This document shows, piece after piece, positions 47,607-56,366 of a stretch of DNA of 64,000 nt (position 1 is its first letter; each line of letters opens with the position of its first letter). The DNA is from Micromonospora sp. ATCC 39149. Lineage in GTDB: Bacteria > Actinomycetota > Actinomycetes > Mycobacteriales > Micromonosporaceae. The stretch lies in assembly GCF_000158815.1 (NCBI RefSeq), contig NZ_GG657738.1, positions 5,208,756 to 5,272,755 on the forward strand. Reading direction: 5' to 3'. The notes beneath the pieces were generated by a model. That model saw only the letters and a program-made list of their open reading frames with translations, was not told where the DNA came from and did not search any database. A program made the position numbers and the translations under genes.

Positions 47607-48536
47607 CCACGGAACGGGCCCGCCGGGCGCGGCACGGTCGTCGCCGTCGTCGGGCCGACGGCCGCCGGCAAGTCGGCGCTGAGCATCGCCCTCGCGCACG
47701 CCCTCGGCGGCGAGGTGGTCAACGCCGACTCGATGCAGCTCTACCGGGGGATGGACATCGGCACGGCGAAGCTCACCCCGGCCGAGCGGGACGGGGTGCC
47801 GCACCACCTGCTCGACATCTGGGCGGTGACCGAGCCGGCCAGCGTCGCGGAGTACCAGCGGCTGGCCCGCGCGGCGGTCGACGACATCCTGGCCCGGGGC
47901 CGGGTGCCGCTGCTGGTCGGCGGCTCCGGGCTGTACGTGCGGGCGGTGCTGGAGCGGTTCGAGTTCCCCGGCACCGACCCGGGCGTGCGCCGGCGGCTGG
48001 AGGTGGAGCTGGCCGAGTCCGGCCCGGCCCCCCTGTACGCCCGCCTACGCGCGGTGGACCCGGCGGCGGCCGAGGGCATCCTGCCGGGCAACGGCCGGCG
48101 GATCGTCCGGGCCCTGGAGGTCATCGAGCTGACCGGGGCGCCGTTCACGGCGGCGCTGCCCGAACCCACCCCGTACTACCCGTCGGTGCAGCTCGGCGTC
48201 GACCTGGACACCGCGGCGCTGGACGAGCGGATCGCGCTGCGGGTGGACCGGATGTGGGCCGACGGCCTGGTCGCCGAGGTCCGGGGCCTGGTGGGCCAGG
48301 GTCTGCCCGAGGGCCGTACGGCCAGCCGGGCGCTCGGCTACCAGCAGGTGCTGCGTTTCCTCGCCGGCGAGCTGACGGAGGCCGAGGCGCACGACGAGAC
48401 GATCCGGGCCACCCGGCGGTTCGTCCGCCGGCAGCGCTCCTGGTTCCGCCGCGACCCGCGGATCCACTGGCTTGACTCCGCCAACCCGGGGCTCACCGAG
48501 GAGGCTTTGCGCCTCGTCGGCGCGGCTGCGCGATGA
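47603..48536 (+). CDS. miaA: tRNA dimethylallyltransferase MiaA, frameshifted near the N-terminus
   Basis: The coupled GTG at 47603 (GTGA overlap) and the P-loop GPTAAGKS are in different frames. Dropping one G of GGG at 47625-47627 joins them (VTTERARRRGTVVAVVGPTAAGKS) and gives 310 residues, the normal length. Without the correction the first start in the main frame is 47715, which would lack the P-loop. Other motifs: NADSMQLYRGMDIGTAKL, HHLLDIW, VGGSGLYVRAV, ASRALGYQQV, RRFVRRQRSWFRRD. MiaA prenylates A37 of tRNAs reading UNN codons. Confidence 0.92.
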
Positions 48537-48543
48537 TGGGGTC

Positions 48544-49395
48544 GTGGAGTTCACCAAGGGACACGGCACCGGCAACGACTTCGTCATCCTCCCCGACCCG
48601 GACGGCGCGCTGGAGCTGACTCCGGGCCTGGTCGCCGCGCTGTGCGACCGGCGGCGGGGCCTCGGCGCGGACGGCGTCCTGCGGGTGGTGCGGGCCGCCA
48701 AGCACCCCGAGGGCGCGGGCCAGGCCGGCGAGGCCGAGTGGTTCATGGACTACTGGAACGCCGACGGCTCGTTCGCCGAGATGTGCGGCAACGGCGCCCG
48801 GGTCTTCGTCCGCTACCTGGTCGAGACCGGGCTGGCGGTGCCCGAGGGCGCGGCCCTGTCGGTGGCCACCCGGGCCGGCGTCGTGCGCGCGCTGGTCGCG
48901 GGGGAGGCGATCTCCGTCGAGGTGCGCCGCCCCCGGGTGTACGCCACGTCGACCGCCGCCCTGGGCGGGCTGACCCTCGCCGGCAGCGCCGTGGACGTGG
49001 GCAACCCGCACCTGGTCTGCGCCCTGCCGGCCGGGCTGGAGCTGGGCGCGCTCGACCTCACCCGGGCACCCGGTTTCGACCCGGCCGTCTTCCCGGCCGG
49101 GGTGAACGTCGAGTTCACCGCCCCCGGCGGCCCGGTCGACGGCACCGACGGCCACGTGCTGATGCGGGTCTACGAGCGCGGCTCCGCCGAGACGCTGTCC
49201 TGCGGCACGGGCGCCTGCGCGGTCGCGGCGGTCGCCCTGCACGACGCGGGCCGCAACACCGGCACGGTCGCGGTCGACCTCCCCGGTGGCCGCCTCACGG
49301 TCACGATGACCGACGACTCCTGCTGGCTCGCGGGCCCGGCCCTGCTGGTCGCCAGCGGCACCCTGCACCCTGGCCCACCCTTCGCCCCTGACTAG
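48544..49395 (+). CDS. dapF: Diaminopimelate epimerase
   Basis: 283 residues from GTG 48544. Two half-domains carry the catalytic cysteines: Cys81 in MCGNGAR and Cys220 in LSCGTGACA. It converts LL- to meso-diaminopimelate for cell wall and lysine. It follows miaA by seven bases. Its TAG stop shares CTAG with the stop of the convergent malic enzyme gene. Confidence 0.95.
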   Translation: MEFTKGHGTGNDFVILPDPDGALELTPGLVAALCDRRRGLGADGVLRVVRAAKHPEGAGQAGEAEWFMDYWNADGSFAEMCGNGARVFVRYLVETGLAVPEGAALSVATRAGVVRALVAGEAISVEVRRPRVYATSTAALGGLTLAGSAVDVGNPHLVCALPAGLELGALDLTRAPGFDPAVFPAGVNVEFTAPGGPVDGTDGHVLMRVYERGSAETLSCGTGACAVAAVALHDAGRNTGTVAVDLPGGRLTVTMTDDSCWLAGPALLVASGTLHPGPPFAPD

Positions 49396-50864
49396 GGGGT
49401 GGCGCTGGCGGTGGCGGCGATCTCCGGCAGGTCGGCCGGGCCCGGGTCGGCCGCCGGCGGGGGCGTCGCGGCCGGGGTCTGGGCGGCGGCGCGAACCGCC
49501 GCCGCGACCGCCGGGGCGACCCGGGAGTCGAAGACGCTGGGCACGATGACCGTCGGGTTGATCTTGTCCTCGCCGACCACGTCCGCGATCGCCCGGGCGG
49601 CGGCGATCGCCATCTCCTCGGTGAACTCCTCGGCGTGCGCGTCGAGCATGCCCCGGAACACGCCCGGGAAGGCGAGCACGTTGTTGATCTGGTTCGGCTG
49701 GTCGGAGCGGCCGGTGGCCACCACGGCGGCGTGCTTGCGCGCCTCTCGGGGGTCGACCTCCGGGTCCGGGTTGGCCAGCGCGAAGACGATCGCGTCCTTT
49801 GCCATGGTGGCGATGTCCTCGCCGGTGAGCAGGTTGGGCGCGCTCACCCCGATGAACACGTCCGCGCCGCGCACCGCCCCGGCCAGGTCACCGGAGTAGC
49901 CGTCCCGGTTGGTGTTCTCGGCCAGCCACTGCCAGGCCGGGTTGAGCCCGGTCAGGCCGCGGTGCAGGGCACCCTGCCGGTCGTACGCGATGATGTCGCC
50001 GACGCCCTGGCGGAGCAGCAGCTTCATGATCGCGGTGCCGGCCGCGCCGGCCCCTGAGACGACCACCCGGACGTCCGCGAGGCGCTTGCCCACGACGCGC
50101 AGCGCGTTGGTCAGCGCGGCCAGCACGCAGATCGCGGTGCCGTGCTGGTCGTCGTGGAAGACCGGGATGTCCAGCGCCTCGCGCAGCCGGGCCTCGATCT
50201 CGAAGCAGCGCGGCGCGGCGATGTCCTCCAGGTTGATCCCGCCGTACGCGGGCGCGATCGCCTTGACGATCGCCACGATCTCGTCGGTGTCCTGGGTGTC
50301 GAGGACCACCGGCCAGGCGTCCACCCCGCCGAAGCGCTTGAACAGCGCCGCCTTGCCCTCCATCACGGGCAGCGACGCGGCCGGCCCGAGGTTGCCCAGG
50401 CCGAGCACGGCCGAGCCGTCGCTGACCACCGCGACCGTGTTGCGCTTGATGGTGAGCCGGCGGGCGTCGGCCGGGTTCTCCGCGATGGCCATGCAGACCC
50501 GGGCCACCCCCGGGGTGTACGCCCGGGACAGCTCGTCGCGGTTGCGCAGCGCGACCTTGGAACTCACCTCGATCTTGCCGCCGAGATGCAGCAGGAACGT
50601 GCGGTCGGAGACCTTGCGCACGTCCACCCCGTCCAGCGCGGTGAGCGCGTCGACGACCTGGTCGGCGTGGGTGGCGTCGGCGGTGTCGCAGGTCAGGTCG
50701 ACCAGCACGCTGGTCGGATCGGAGTCGACCACGTCCAGCGCGGTGACGATCGCCCCGGCCTCGCCGACGGAGGTGGTCAGCCGGCCGATGGAGGAGGCGT
50801 CCGCGGGCACGGCGATCCGGATCGTGATCGAGAATCCCGCGCTCGGAAGTCGGGTGATGGCCAC
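49392..50864 (-). CDS. NAD(P)-dependent malic enzyme with N-terminal ACT-like domain
   Basis: 490 residues from GTG 50864 (GGAGGGAA upstream). A regulatory ACT-like domain (about 1-85, SITIRIAVPADASSIGRLTTSVGEAGAI) precedes the bacterial malic enzyme domains (SRAYTPGVARVC, the Lys of MEGKAALFKRFGG, DDQHGTAICVLAAL, the Rossmann GAGAAGTAIM, FALANPDPEV). It decarboxylates malate to pyruvate. An Ala/Pro-rich tail overlaps the dapF end by four bases in convergent orientation, leaving no room for a terminator. Confidence 0.93.
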   Translation of the reverse strand: MAITRLPSAGFSITIRIAVPADASSIGRLTTSVGEAGAIVTALDVVDSDPTSVLVDLTCDTADATHADQVVDALTALDGVDVRKVSDRTFLLHLGGKIEVSSKVALRNRDELSRAYTPGVARVCMAIAENPADARRLTIKRNTVAVVSDGSAVLGLGNLGPAASLPVMEGKAALFKRFGGVDAWPVVLDTQDTDEIVAIVKAIAPAYGGINLEDIAAPRCFEIEARLREALDIPVFHDDQHGTAICVLAALTNALRVVGKRLADVRVVVSGAGAAGTAIMKLLLRQGVGDIIAYDRQGALHRGLTGLNPAWQWLAENTNRDGYSGDLAGAVRGADVFIGVSAPNLLTGEDIATMAKDAIVFALANPDPEVDPREARKHAAVVATGRSDQPNQINNVLAFPGVFRGMLDAHAEEFTEEMAIAAARAIADVVGEDKINPTVIVPSVFDSRVAPAVAAAVRAAAQTPAATPPPAADPGPADLPEIAATASATP

Positions 50865-51071
50865 AGGATTCCCTCCGTCAACGCTGATCGGGGTCGGTCT
50901 TGCCTTGCCCCGCATTTCTACTCGCCCGCCCGGATCGCGAAGCACTCGCCCCCACGTTGCGTGGTCCACGCGATGGGCATAAAGCGGGTGCGTCCGGCGT
51001 TGGCACATGTCAGGATTGGTCGTACGCGACAGAATCCGTCGCTACGGAACAGAACGGACAGGAGGCGCAGC

Positions 51072-52523
51072 TTGCGCGACCAGGAGACCTACGTACCCTT
51101 CACGGACGACGAGCTCGAGGCGACCACCGGGGAGTTCGAGCTGTCGGAGCGGCAGGCGCTGCGGCGGGTCCCTGGCCTCTCCACCGAGCTCGCCGACGTC
51201 ACCGAGGTCGAATACCGCCAGCTCCGGCTGGAGCGGGTCGTACTCGTCGGCGTCTGGACCGAGGGCACCCAGGCCGACGCCGAGAACTCCCTCACCGAGC
51301 TGGCGCAACTGGCCGAGACGGCCGGCTCGCAGGTGCTGGAGGGGCTGATCCAGCGCCGCGGCCGCCCCGACCCCGCGACCTACATCGGCCGGGGCAAGGT
51401 CGACGACCTCGGCGCGGTGGTGCTCTCCAGCGGCGCCGACACGGTGATCTGCGACGGCGAGTTGTCGCCGTCCCAGCTGCGCAACCTGGAGCAGCGCACC
51501 AAGGTCAAGGTGGTCGACCGCACGGCCCTGATCCTCGACATCTTCGCCCAGCACGCCAAGAGCAAGGAGGGCCGGGCGCAGGTCGAACTGGCCCAGCTCG
51601 AGTACCTGCTGCCCCGCCTGCGCGGCTGGGGCGAGACGCTGTCCCGGCAGACCGGCGGCTCCGGTCGCGGCGGCGGCGCGGGCGGCGGCGTGGGCGTGCG
51701 CGGCCCCGGTGAGACCAAGCTGGAAACCGACCGGCGCCGCATCCGGCACCGCATCGCCCGGCTGCGCCGGGAGATCAAGGCCATGCGGACGGTACGCCAG
51801 ACCAAGCGCGCCCGCCGGTCCCGCAACTCCGTGCCCGCCGTGGCTATCGCCGGCTACACCAACGCCGGCAAGTCCAGCCTGCTCAACCGGCTGACCGGGG
51901 CCGGCGTGCTGGTGGAGGACGCCCTGTTCGCCACCCTGGACCCGACCACCCGCAAGGCCACCGCCCCCGACGGTCGGATCTACACCCTGTCCGACACCGT
52001 CGGGTTCGTCCGGCACCTGCCGCACCAGATCGTCGAGGCGTTCCGCTCGACCCTGGAGGAGGTCGCCGAGGCCGACCTGGTGGTGCACGTCGTCGACGGC
52101 GCCCACCCGGACCCGGAGGAGCAGGTCCGGGCGGTCCGCGAGGTCCTCGCGGAGGTCGGCGCGGACCGGCTGCCCGAGCTGCTGGTGATCAACAAGACCG
52201 ACGCGGCCGACGAGGAGACCCTGCTGCGGCTCAAGCGGCTCTGGCCGGACGCCGTGTTCGCCTCGGCCCGCTCCGGGCGGGGGCTCGACGAGGTGCGGGC
52301 GGCGATCGAGGCGCGCCTGCCCAGGCCGGCGGTGGAGGTCCGGGCGGTGCTGCCGTACGACCGGGGGGACCTGGTCGCCCGCGTGCACCGACAGGGCGAG
52401 GTGCTCAGCACGGCCCACCTGCCGGAGGGCACGCTGCTGCACGTACGGGTCGGCGAGGCGCTCGCCGCCGAGCTGGCGCCGTTCGTCGCGGACGAGGGGC
52501 GCGTCGCCGCCGGCGCGCGGTGA
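51072..52523 (+). CDS. hflX: GTPase HflX
   Basis: 483 residues from a TTG start at 51072, placed six bases after GGAGG; no better start is in frame. The N-terminal HflX domain (LVGVWTEG, GRPDPATYIGRGKVDDL, DGELSPSQLRNLEQ) precedes a Gly-rich linker (RGGGAGGGVGVRGPGETKLE). The G domain follows: GYTNAGKSS, DPTTRK, DTVGFVRHLP, NKTD. It splits or rescues stalled ribosomes under stress. It is divergent from the malic enzyme gene. Confidence 0.95.
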   Translation: MRDQETYVPFTDDELEATTGEFELSERQALRRVPGLSTELADVTEVEYRQLRLERVVLVGVWTEGTQADAENSLTELAQLAETAGSQVLEGLIQRRGRPDPATYIGRGKVDDLGAVVLSSGADTVICDGELSPSQLRNLEQRTKVKVVDRTALILDIFAQHAKSKEGRAQVELAQLEYLLPRLRGWGETLSRQTGGSGRGGGAGGGVGVRGPGETKLETDRRRIRHRIARLRREIKAMRTVRQTKRARRSRNSVPAVAIAGYTNAGKSSLLNRLTGAGVLVEDALFATLDPTTRKATAPDGRIYTLSDTVGFVRHLPHQIVEAFRSTLEEVAEADLVVHVVDGAHPDPEEQVRAVREVLAEVGADRLPELLVINKTDAADEETLLRLKRLWPDAVFASARSGRGLDEVRAAIEARLPRPAVEVRAVLPYDRGDLVARVHRQGEVLSTAHLPEGTLLHVRVGEALAAELAPFVADEGRVAAGAR

Positions 52524-52630
52524 GCCGGGCCGGGCCCCGCACGGGGCCCCGGCCGCGAGGGGCCGTCGCCGCCGGACCAGGCATCGCGGCGTGCCCCTCG
52601 CGTTTACACAGGCATGCGACACTGACTCCC

Positions 52631-54291
52631 ATGCGCCGCGCTGTCTCATCGGTCACGGTTGCCCTCGGCCTGCTCGGGGCGACCGTGGCGCTCACCGGAG
52701 TCGCTCTGGCCGCGCCCGCCCTCGGGGCCGCAGCCCCCGAGCCGAAGCCCGGCAAGAAGCGCTGCGCGATCACCGACGAGCGGCTGCGGGAGCTCTCCGG
52801 CCTGGTGGCGACAAAGACCGGGTACGTCGTGATCAACGACGGCACCACCATCGAGCAGCGTAAGCGGGTCTTCTTCCTCGACACCAAGTGCAAGCTGGCG
52901 GGGGAGCCGGTCCGCTACTCGGGCAACGGGCCGCTGGACACCGAGGACCTGGCCCTCTCGCCGGACGGCGAGAAGCTCTGGATCGCCGACATCGGTGACA
53001 ACATCACCAGCACCGAGCGGCGGGAGCGGGTGGCGGTGTGGAGCATGCCGGTCGACGGGTCGGCCCGGCCGGTGCTGCACCGGCTGTCGTACCCGGAGAA
53101 GAAGCCGCACGACGCCGAGGCGCTGCTGATCGGCGACGACGGCAAGCCGCTGATCATCACGAAGGTGGCCACCGGCAAGGCCGAGATCTTCACCCCGGAG
53201 GGCAAGCTCAGCAGCGGCGACACCGACCCCGTGCCGATGAGCAGGGTCGGCGAGGTCTCGCTGCCGAAGACGAACACCCCGAACGTGCTCAACACGATCG
53301 GCCGGGTCGCCATCACCGGTGCCGCCCGCTCGCCCGACGGCACGAAGGTGGTGCTGCGCACGTACGCGGACGCCTTCGAGTACGACGTCACCGGCGGTGA
53401 CATCGTCGGCGCGCTGACCGGCGGTAAGCCCCGGGTGACCCCGCTGACGGATCCGTTCGGCGAGGCGATCTCCTACACCCCGGACGGCAAGTCGTTCGTG
53501 ACCGTCTCCGACGGCGGCGAGCTGGGCCAGGACGAGGCCATCGAGATCCTCGCCTACACCCCCGCCACCACCGGTGCCGAGGCGCTGACCGGCGGCGACG
53601 CCGGCCCGCCGAAGCCGGCGGCGGAGAAGTCCTGGATGGAGGGGCTGAGCCTCGACGAGATCACGTACCTGATCGCGGCGGTCGGCGTGATCGGCGCGCT
53701 GATGGTCGGCGCGGGGATCTTCGGCATCCTCCGGGCCCGCCAGCGCCCCGTGCCGCCCGACGAGTCCAGGGGCGGCCCCGACCTGCCCGAGCGGGACGAG
53801 TTCCCGCTTAACGCCGGCCCGGGTGGGCCCGGCCGGGGGCGGCCGGTCGACGGCCCGCCGCCTGGGGGCGACCGTGTTCGGAGCGGGGTCTACGGAGGCG
53901 TGCAGGTCGGCGGCTACGGTGCCGCCCCAAGCACCGCGCCGGAAGCGCCGGCGCCTCCGGCGGCGTGTACGGCGGCAACCGCCGGCCGGCCGGTGGCGGC
54001 CGACCCTCCGGCGGCGGTGTGTACGGCGGAGGCGGGGGCCGCCCCGCCGGCGCTGGCGGGTACGGCGGCGCGCAGCCCGGGGGCGTTCCTCCCGCCGGCG
54101 GCGGGGCGGCTCAGCCCGGCCGGGGTGGTGGTGGGGTGTACGGCGGCGGGCGAGCCGAGCCGCCCCGGCGGGGACAGGCCCCCCGGGACCCGCGCGGGGG
54201 TCGGCGCGGCGCCGGCGGGCCCGGCGACGAGCGCGGCGGCTACGGTCAGCCGCCCGGCGGCGGTCGCGAGTACCGGGGCGACCGGTACTGA
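52631..54291 (+). CDS. Secreted, membrane-anchored propeller-like protein with Gly/Tyr-rich tail, frameshifted
   Basis: A signal peptide (VTVALGLLGATVALTGVALAAPALG) leads to a beta-propeller-like extracytoplasmic part with repeats such as DTEDLALSPDGEKLWIADIGDN and SPDGTKVVLRTYADAFEYD. A membrane helix (YLIAAVGVIGALMVGAGIFGIL, about residue 345-366) is followed by a cytoplasmic Pro/Gly tail. One C is missing from CCCC at 53925-53928. With it the tail reads SGGVYGGNRRPAGG with repeated GGVYGG units and ends at 54291 (553 aa). Uncorrected, the frame would run into lexA. Family not recognised beyond the propeller. Confidence 0.8.
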
Positions 54292-54393
54292 CGCCGCGGG
54301 CACCGACGGTCGACCGGCCAGGCTGGTCGCTCAGCTTCGCTGGTGGATCAGCTCTGCTGGTGGATCAGCGCCTGAGCCGGTCCGCGGCGGCGG

Positions 54394-55176
54394 TCAGATG
54401 CGGCGCAGGACGGCGACGACCCGGCCCATGATGGTGGCGTCGTCGCCGGGAATCGGGTCGAACGCGGGGTTCTGCGGCATCAGCCAGACGTGGCCGTCCC
54501 GGCGGCGGTAGGTCTTCACGGTCGCCTCGCCGTCGAGCATTGCGGCGACGATGTCGCCGGCATCGGCGGTCGGCTGCTGCCGGACGACCACCCAGTCGCC
54601 GTCGCAGATCGCGGCGTCGAGCATCGAGTCGCCCTTGACCTGGAGCATGAAGACCTCGCCCTCGCCCACCAGCTCACGGGGCAGGGGGAAGACGTCCTCC
54701 ACCGCCTGCTCGGCGAGGATGGGGCCACCGGCGGCGATCCGGCCGAGCATCGGCACGTACGCCGGTGCGGGGCGCTGCGAACGGCTCGCCTCGTCGTCGA
54801 GCGTCTCGTTGGGGGACCGGACGTCCACGGCACGCGGGCGGTTCGGGTCCCGCCGCAGGAAGCCCTTCTTCTCCAGCTCCTTGAGCTGGTAGGCGACGCT
54901 GGACGGGGAGACGAGGCCGACGGCCTCGCCGATCTCCCGCACGCTCGGCGGGTACCCGTGCCGCTCGACCCAGGTGCGGATGAACTCCAGGATGCGGCGC
55001 TGCCGGGTGGTGAGGTCGACCGTGGCCGGGTCGGGGAAGCTGCTGACCACCGGGGTGACCGGGCGCACGGCCGGCTGAGCGGCCCGACTGCGCGCGGCGC
55101 GGGGGCGTCTGGCCGGCGGACCCGCCTCGGTGCTCTGCTGCGGGTTCTTCGGCCGGCTGGCCCGGTCCTCGGTCAC
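54394..55176 (-). CDS. lexA: LexA repressor
   Basis: 260 residues from GTG 55176. A long basic/Pro-rich N-terminal extension of about 50 residues precedes the winged helix (about 52-120, TTRQRRILEFIRTWVERHGYPPSVREIGEAVG). The S24 domain has the cleavage site Ala149-Gly150, Ser184 (GDSML) and Lys221 (ATVKTY). It represses SOS genes until RecA triggers self-cleavage. The LexA-box-like site at 55316-55329 overlaps its likely promoter. Confidence 0.96.
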   Translation of the reverse strand: MTEDRASRPKNPQQSTEAGPPARRPRAARSRAAQPAVRPVTPVVSSFPDPATVDLTTRQRRILEFIRTWVERHGYPPSVREIGEAVGLVSPSSVAYQLKELEKKGFLRRDPNRPRAVDVRSPNETLDDEASRSQRPAPAYVPMLGRIAAGGPILAEQAVEDVFPLPRELVGEGEVFMLQVKGDSMLDAAICDGDWVVVRQQPTADAGDIVAAMLDGEATVKTYRRRDGHVWLMPQNPAFDPIPGDDATIMGRVVAVLRRI

Positions 55177-55315
55177 GTCCGTCCTCCCTGGTCGGCGCTG
55201 CTTGCCCGGCGGCCCGTGGGCGTGCGGGGTCGAGCCGCGCGGGTTGCCTCGGTGGCCGGTCCGCGTGCTCGCCGGCCCGGTTGTTCTCGACCGTATAGGT
55301 GGGATCGGTCATTTT

Positions 55316-55329
55316 CAAACATCTGTACG
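55316..55329 (-). promoter_or_regulatory. Candidate LexA box at the lexA promoter
   Basis: CAAACATCTGTACG, two mismatches to CGAAC-N4-GTTCG. On the complement strand it overlaps TTGAAA (55313-55318), a possible -35 for TATACG (55292-55297), so it would autoregulate lexA. Spacing of 15 bases is short. Confidence 0.5.
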
Positions 55330-55367
55330 ACCTTCGTTGGCGTGTCGGAGCCGGAAAGCGGGGAATC

Positions 55368-55381
55368 CGAACGCCTGTTCT
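55368..55381 (+). promoter_or_regulatory. LexA box 2 in the lexA-nrdR interval
   Basis: CGAACGCCTGTTCT matches CGAAC-N4-GTTCG except the last base. Confidence 0.65.
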
Positions 55382-55400
55382 GGTAAATGGTACGCGCATT

Positions 55401-55414
55401 CGAACGTCAGTTCG
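55401..55414 (+). promoter_or_regulatory. LexA box 3 in the lexA-nrdR interval
   Basis: CGAACGTCAGTTCG is a perfect match to CGAAC-N4-GTTCG, 33 bases from box 2. Between the two lies an AT-richer stretch (TGGTAAATGGTAC), a possible promoter core. No convincing gene follows before nrdR; 55430-55610 holds only short broken frames. Confidence 0.7.
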
Positions 55415-55613
55415 ACGGCCGCGTTGTTTCCTGACGCCGCGCCGCCCGATCCGTGGCGGGCGGTCCCGTTCGGGTGGCGGGGCGTGACCGGGGGGAGGCA
55501 TGTCGCGTTGGGGCTTTCGGCGGCTTCGGGGCGCGGGGTGGCGACGTGATCCTGGCGACGCGCCGGACACGCCGGCGAACTTGACCACGGTCCGCCGGGC
55601 GCATACGGTCGAC

Positions 55614-55658
55614 CCCTAGATGTAGTAGTCACACTGGCGTAAGTCGCCTACAGGTTGG
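55614..55658 (+). promoter_or_regulatory. Candidate tandem NrdR boxes upstream of nrdR-nrdJ
   Basis: CTAGATGTAGT (from 55616) matches 9 of 11 positions of the NrdR-box core CWATATATWGT. A weaker one, CTACAGGTTGG (from 55648), lies 32 bases on, three helical turns, the usual NrdR spacing. This suggests autoregulation of the RNR operon. Confidence 0.45.
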
Positions 55659-55790
55659 GTTCGACTACCGACCGCACTTCCCGCTACCGCACCCGGTGGC
55701 GGCCCCCGGGCGGGGCCGGCGCCGCGGTTCCGCGTGCCCGGGGATGCCTGTCGGTCTGGCGGCCCGCCCGTCGATGAAGGAGGTCAGGCG

Positions 55791-56303
55791 ATGCGGTGCC
55801 CGTACTGCCGGCACGCCGACTCCCGGGTCGTCGACTCGCGGGAGGCCGACGACGGCCAGCTGATCCGCCGGCGGCGGTCCTGCCCCGAGTGTGGCAAGCG
55901 GTTCACCACAGTCGAGGAGGCGGTGCTCGCGGTGGTCAAGCGCAGCGGGGTGACCGAGCCGTTCAGCCGCATCAAGATTATCGGCGGGGTGCGCAAGGCG
56001 TGCCAGGGGCGGCCGGTCGACGAGGACTCGATCGCCCTGCTCGCCCAGAAGGTCGAGGAGACCATCCGGGCCAAGGGGGCCGCCGAGATCCCCAGCCACG
56101 ACGTGGGCCTGGCGATCCTGGGCCCGCTGCGGGACCTGGACGAGGTGGCTTACCTGCGCTTCGCCAGCGTCTACCGCTCGTTCGACTCGCTGGCGGACTT
56201 CGAGCGCGAGATCGAGACCCTGCGGGCCGCCGCCCGTGCCCGGGAGGGCGCCGGCGACGGCGACGGTGTGGCCGCGGCGGGGGCCGCCGGCCGTACCAAT
56301 TGA
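55791..56303 (+). CDS. nrdR: Transcriptional repressor NrdR
   Basis: 170 residues. A zinc ribbon (Cys3, Cys6, Cys31, Cys34 in MRCPYC and SCPECGKRF) precedes an ATP-cone domain (about 46-136, VKRSGVTEPFSRIKIIGGVRKAC). It senses ATP/dATP and represses ribonucleotide reductase genes. The ATG has AAGGAGG upstream. A short Ala/Gly tail follows. nrdJ begins 63 bases after the stop and is probably co-transcribed. Confidence 0.96.
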   Translation: MRCPYCRHADSRVVDSREADDGQLIRRRRSCPECGKRFTTVEEAVLAVVKRSGVTEPFSRIKIIGGVRKACQGRPVDEDSIALLAQKVEETIRAKGAAEIPSHDVGLAILGPLRDLDEVAYLRFASVYRSFDSLADFEREIETLRAAARAREGAGDGDGVAAAGAAGRTN

Positions 56304-56366
56304 TTTTTCCTGGTTTCTGACAGTTGGACGCGCGGCGGGTGACCGCGCAGACGAGGGGCGGATGAG

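Noticed and set aside
55388..55610. Remnant of a LysM or cell-division-inhibitor gene between lexA and nrdR
   Set aside because: The frames are short and no LysM motif is recognisable; it cannot be supported beyond the position of the SOS boxes.
55560..55790. Cobalamin riboswitch upstream of nrdJ
   Set aside because: No B12-box-like conserved core was found; the interval instead shows NrdR-like sites.
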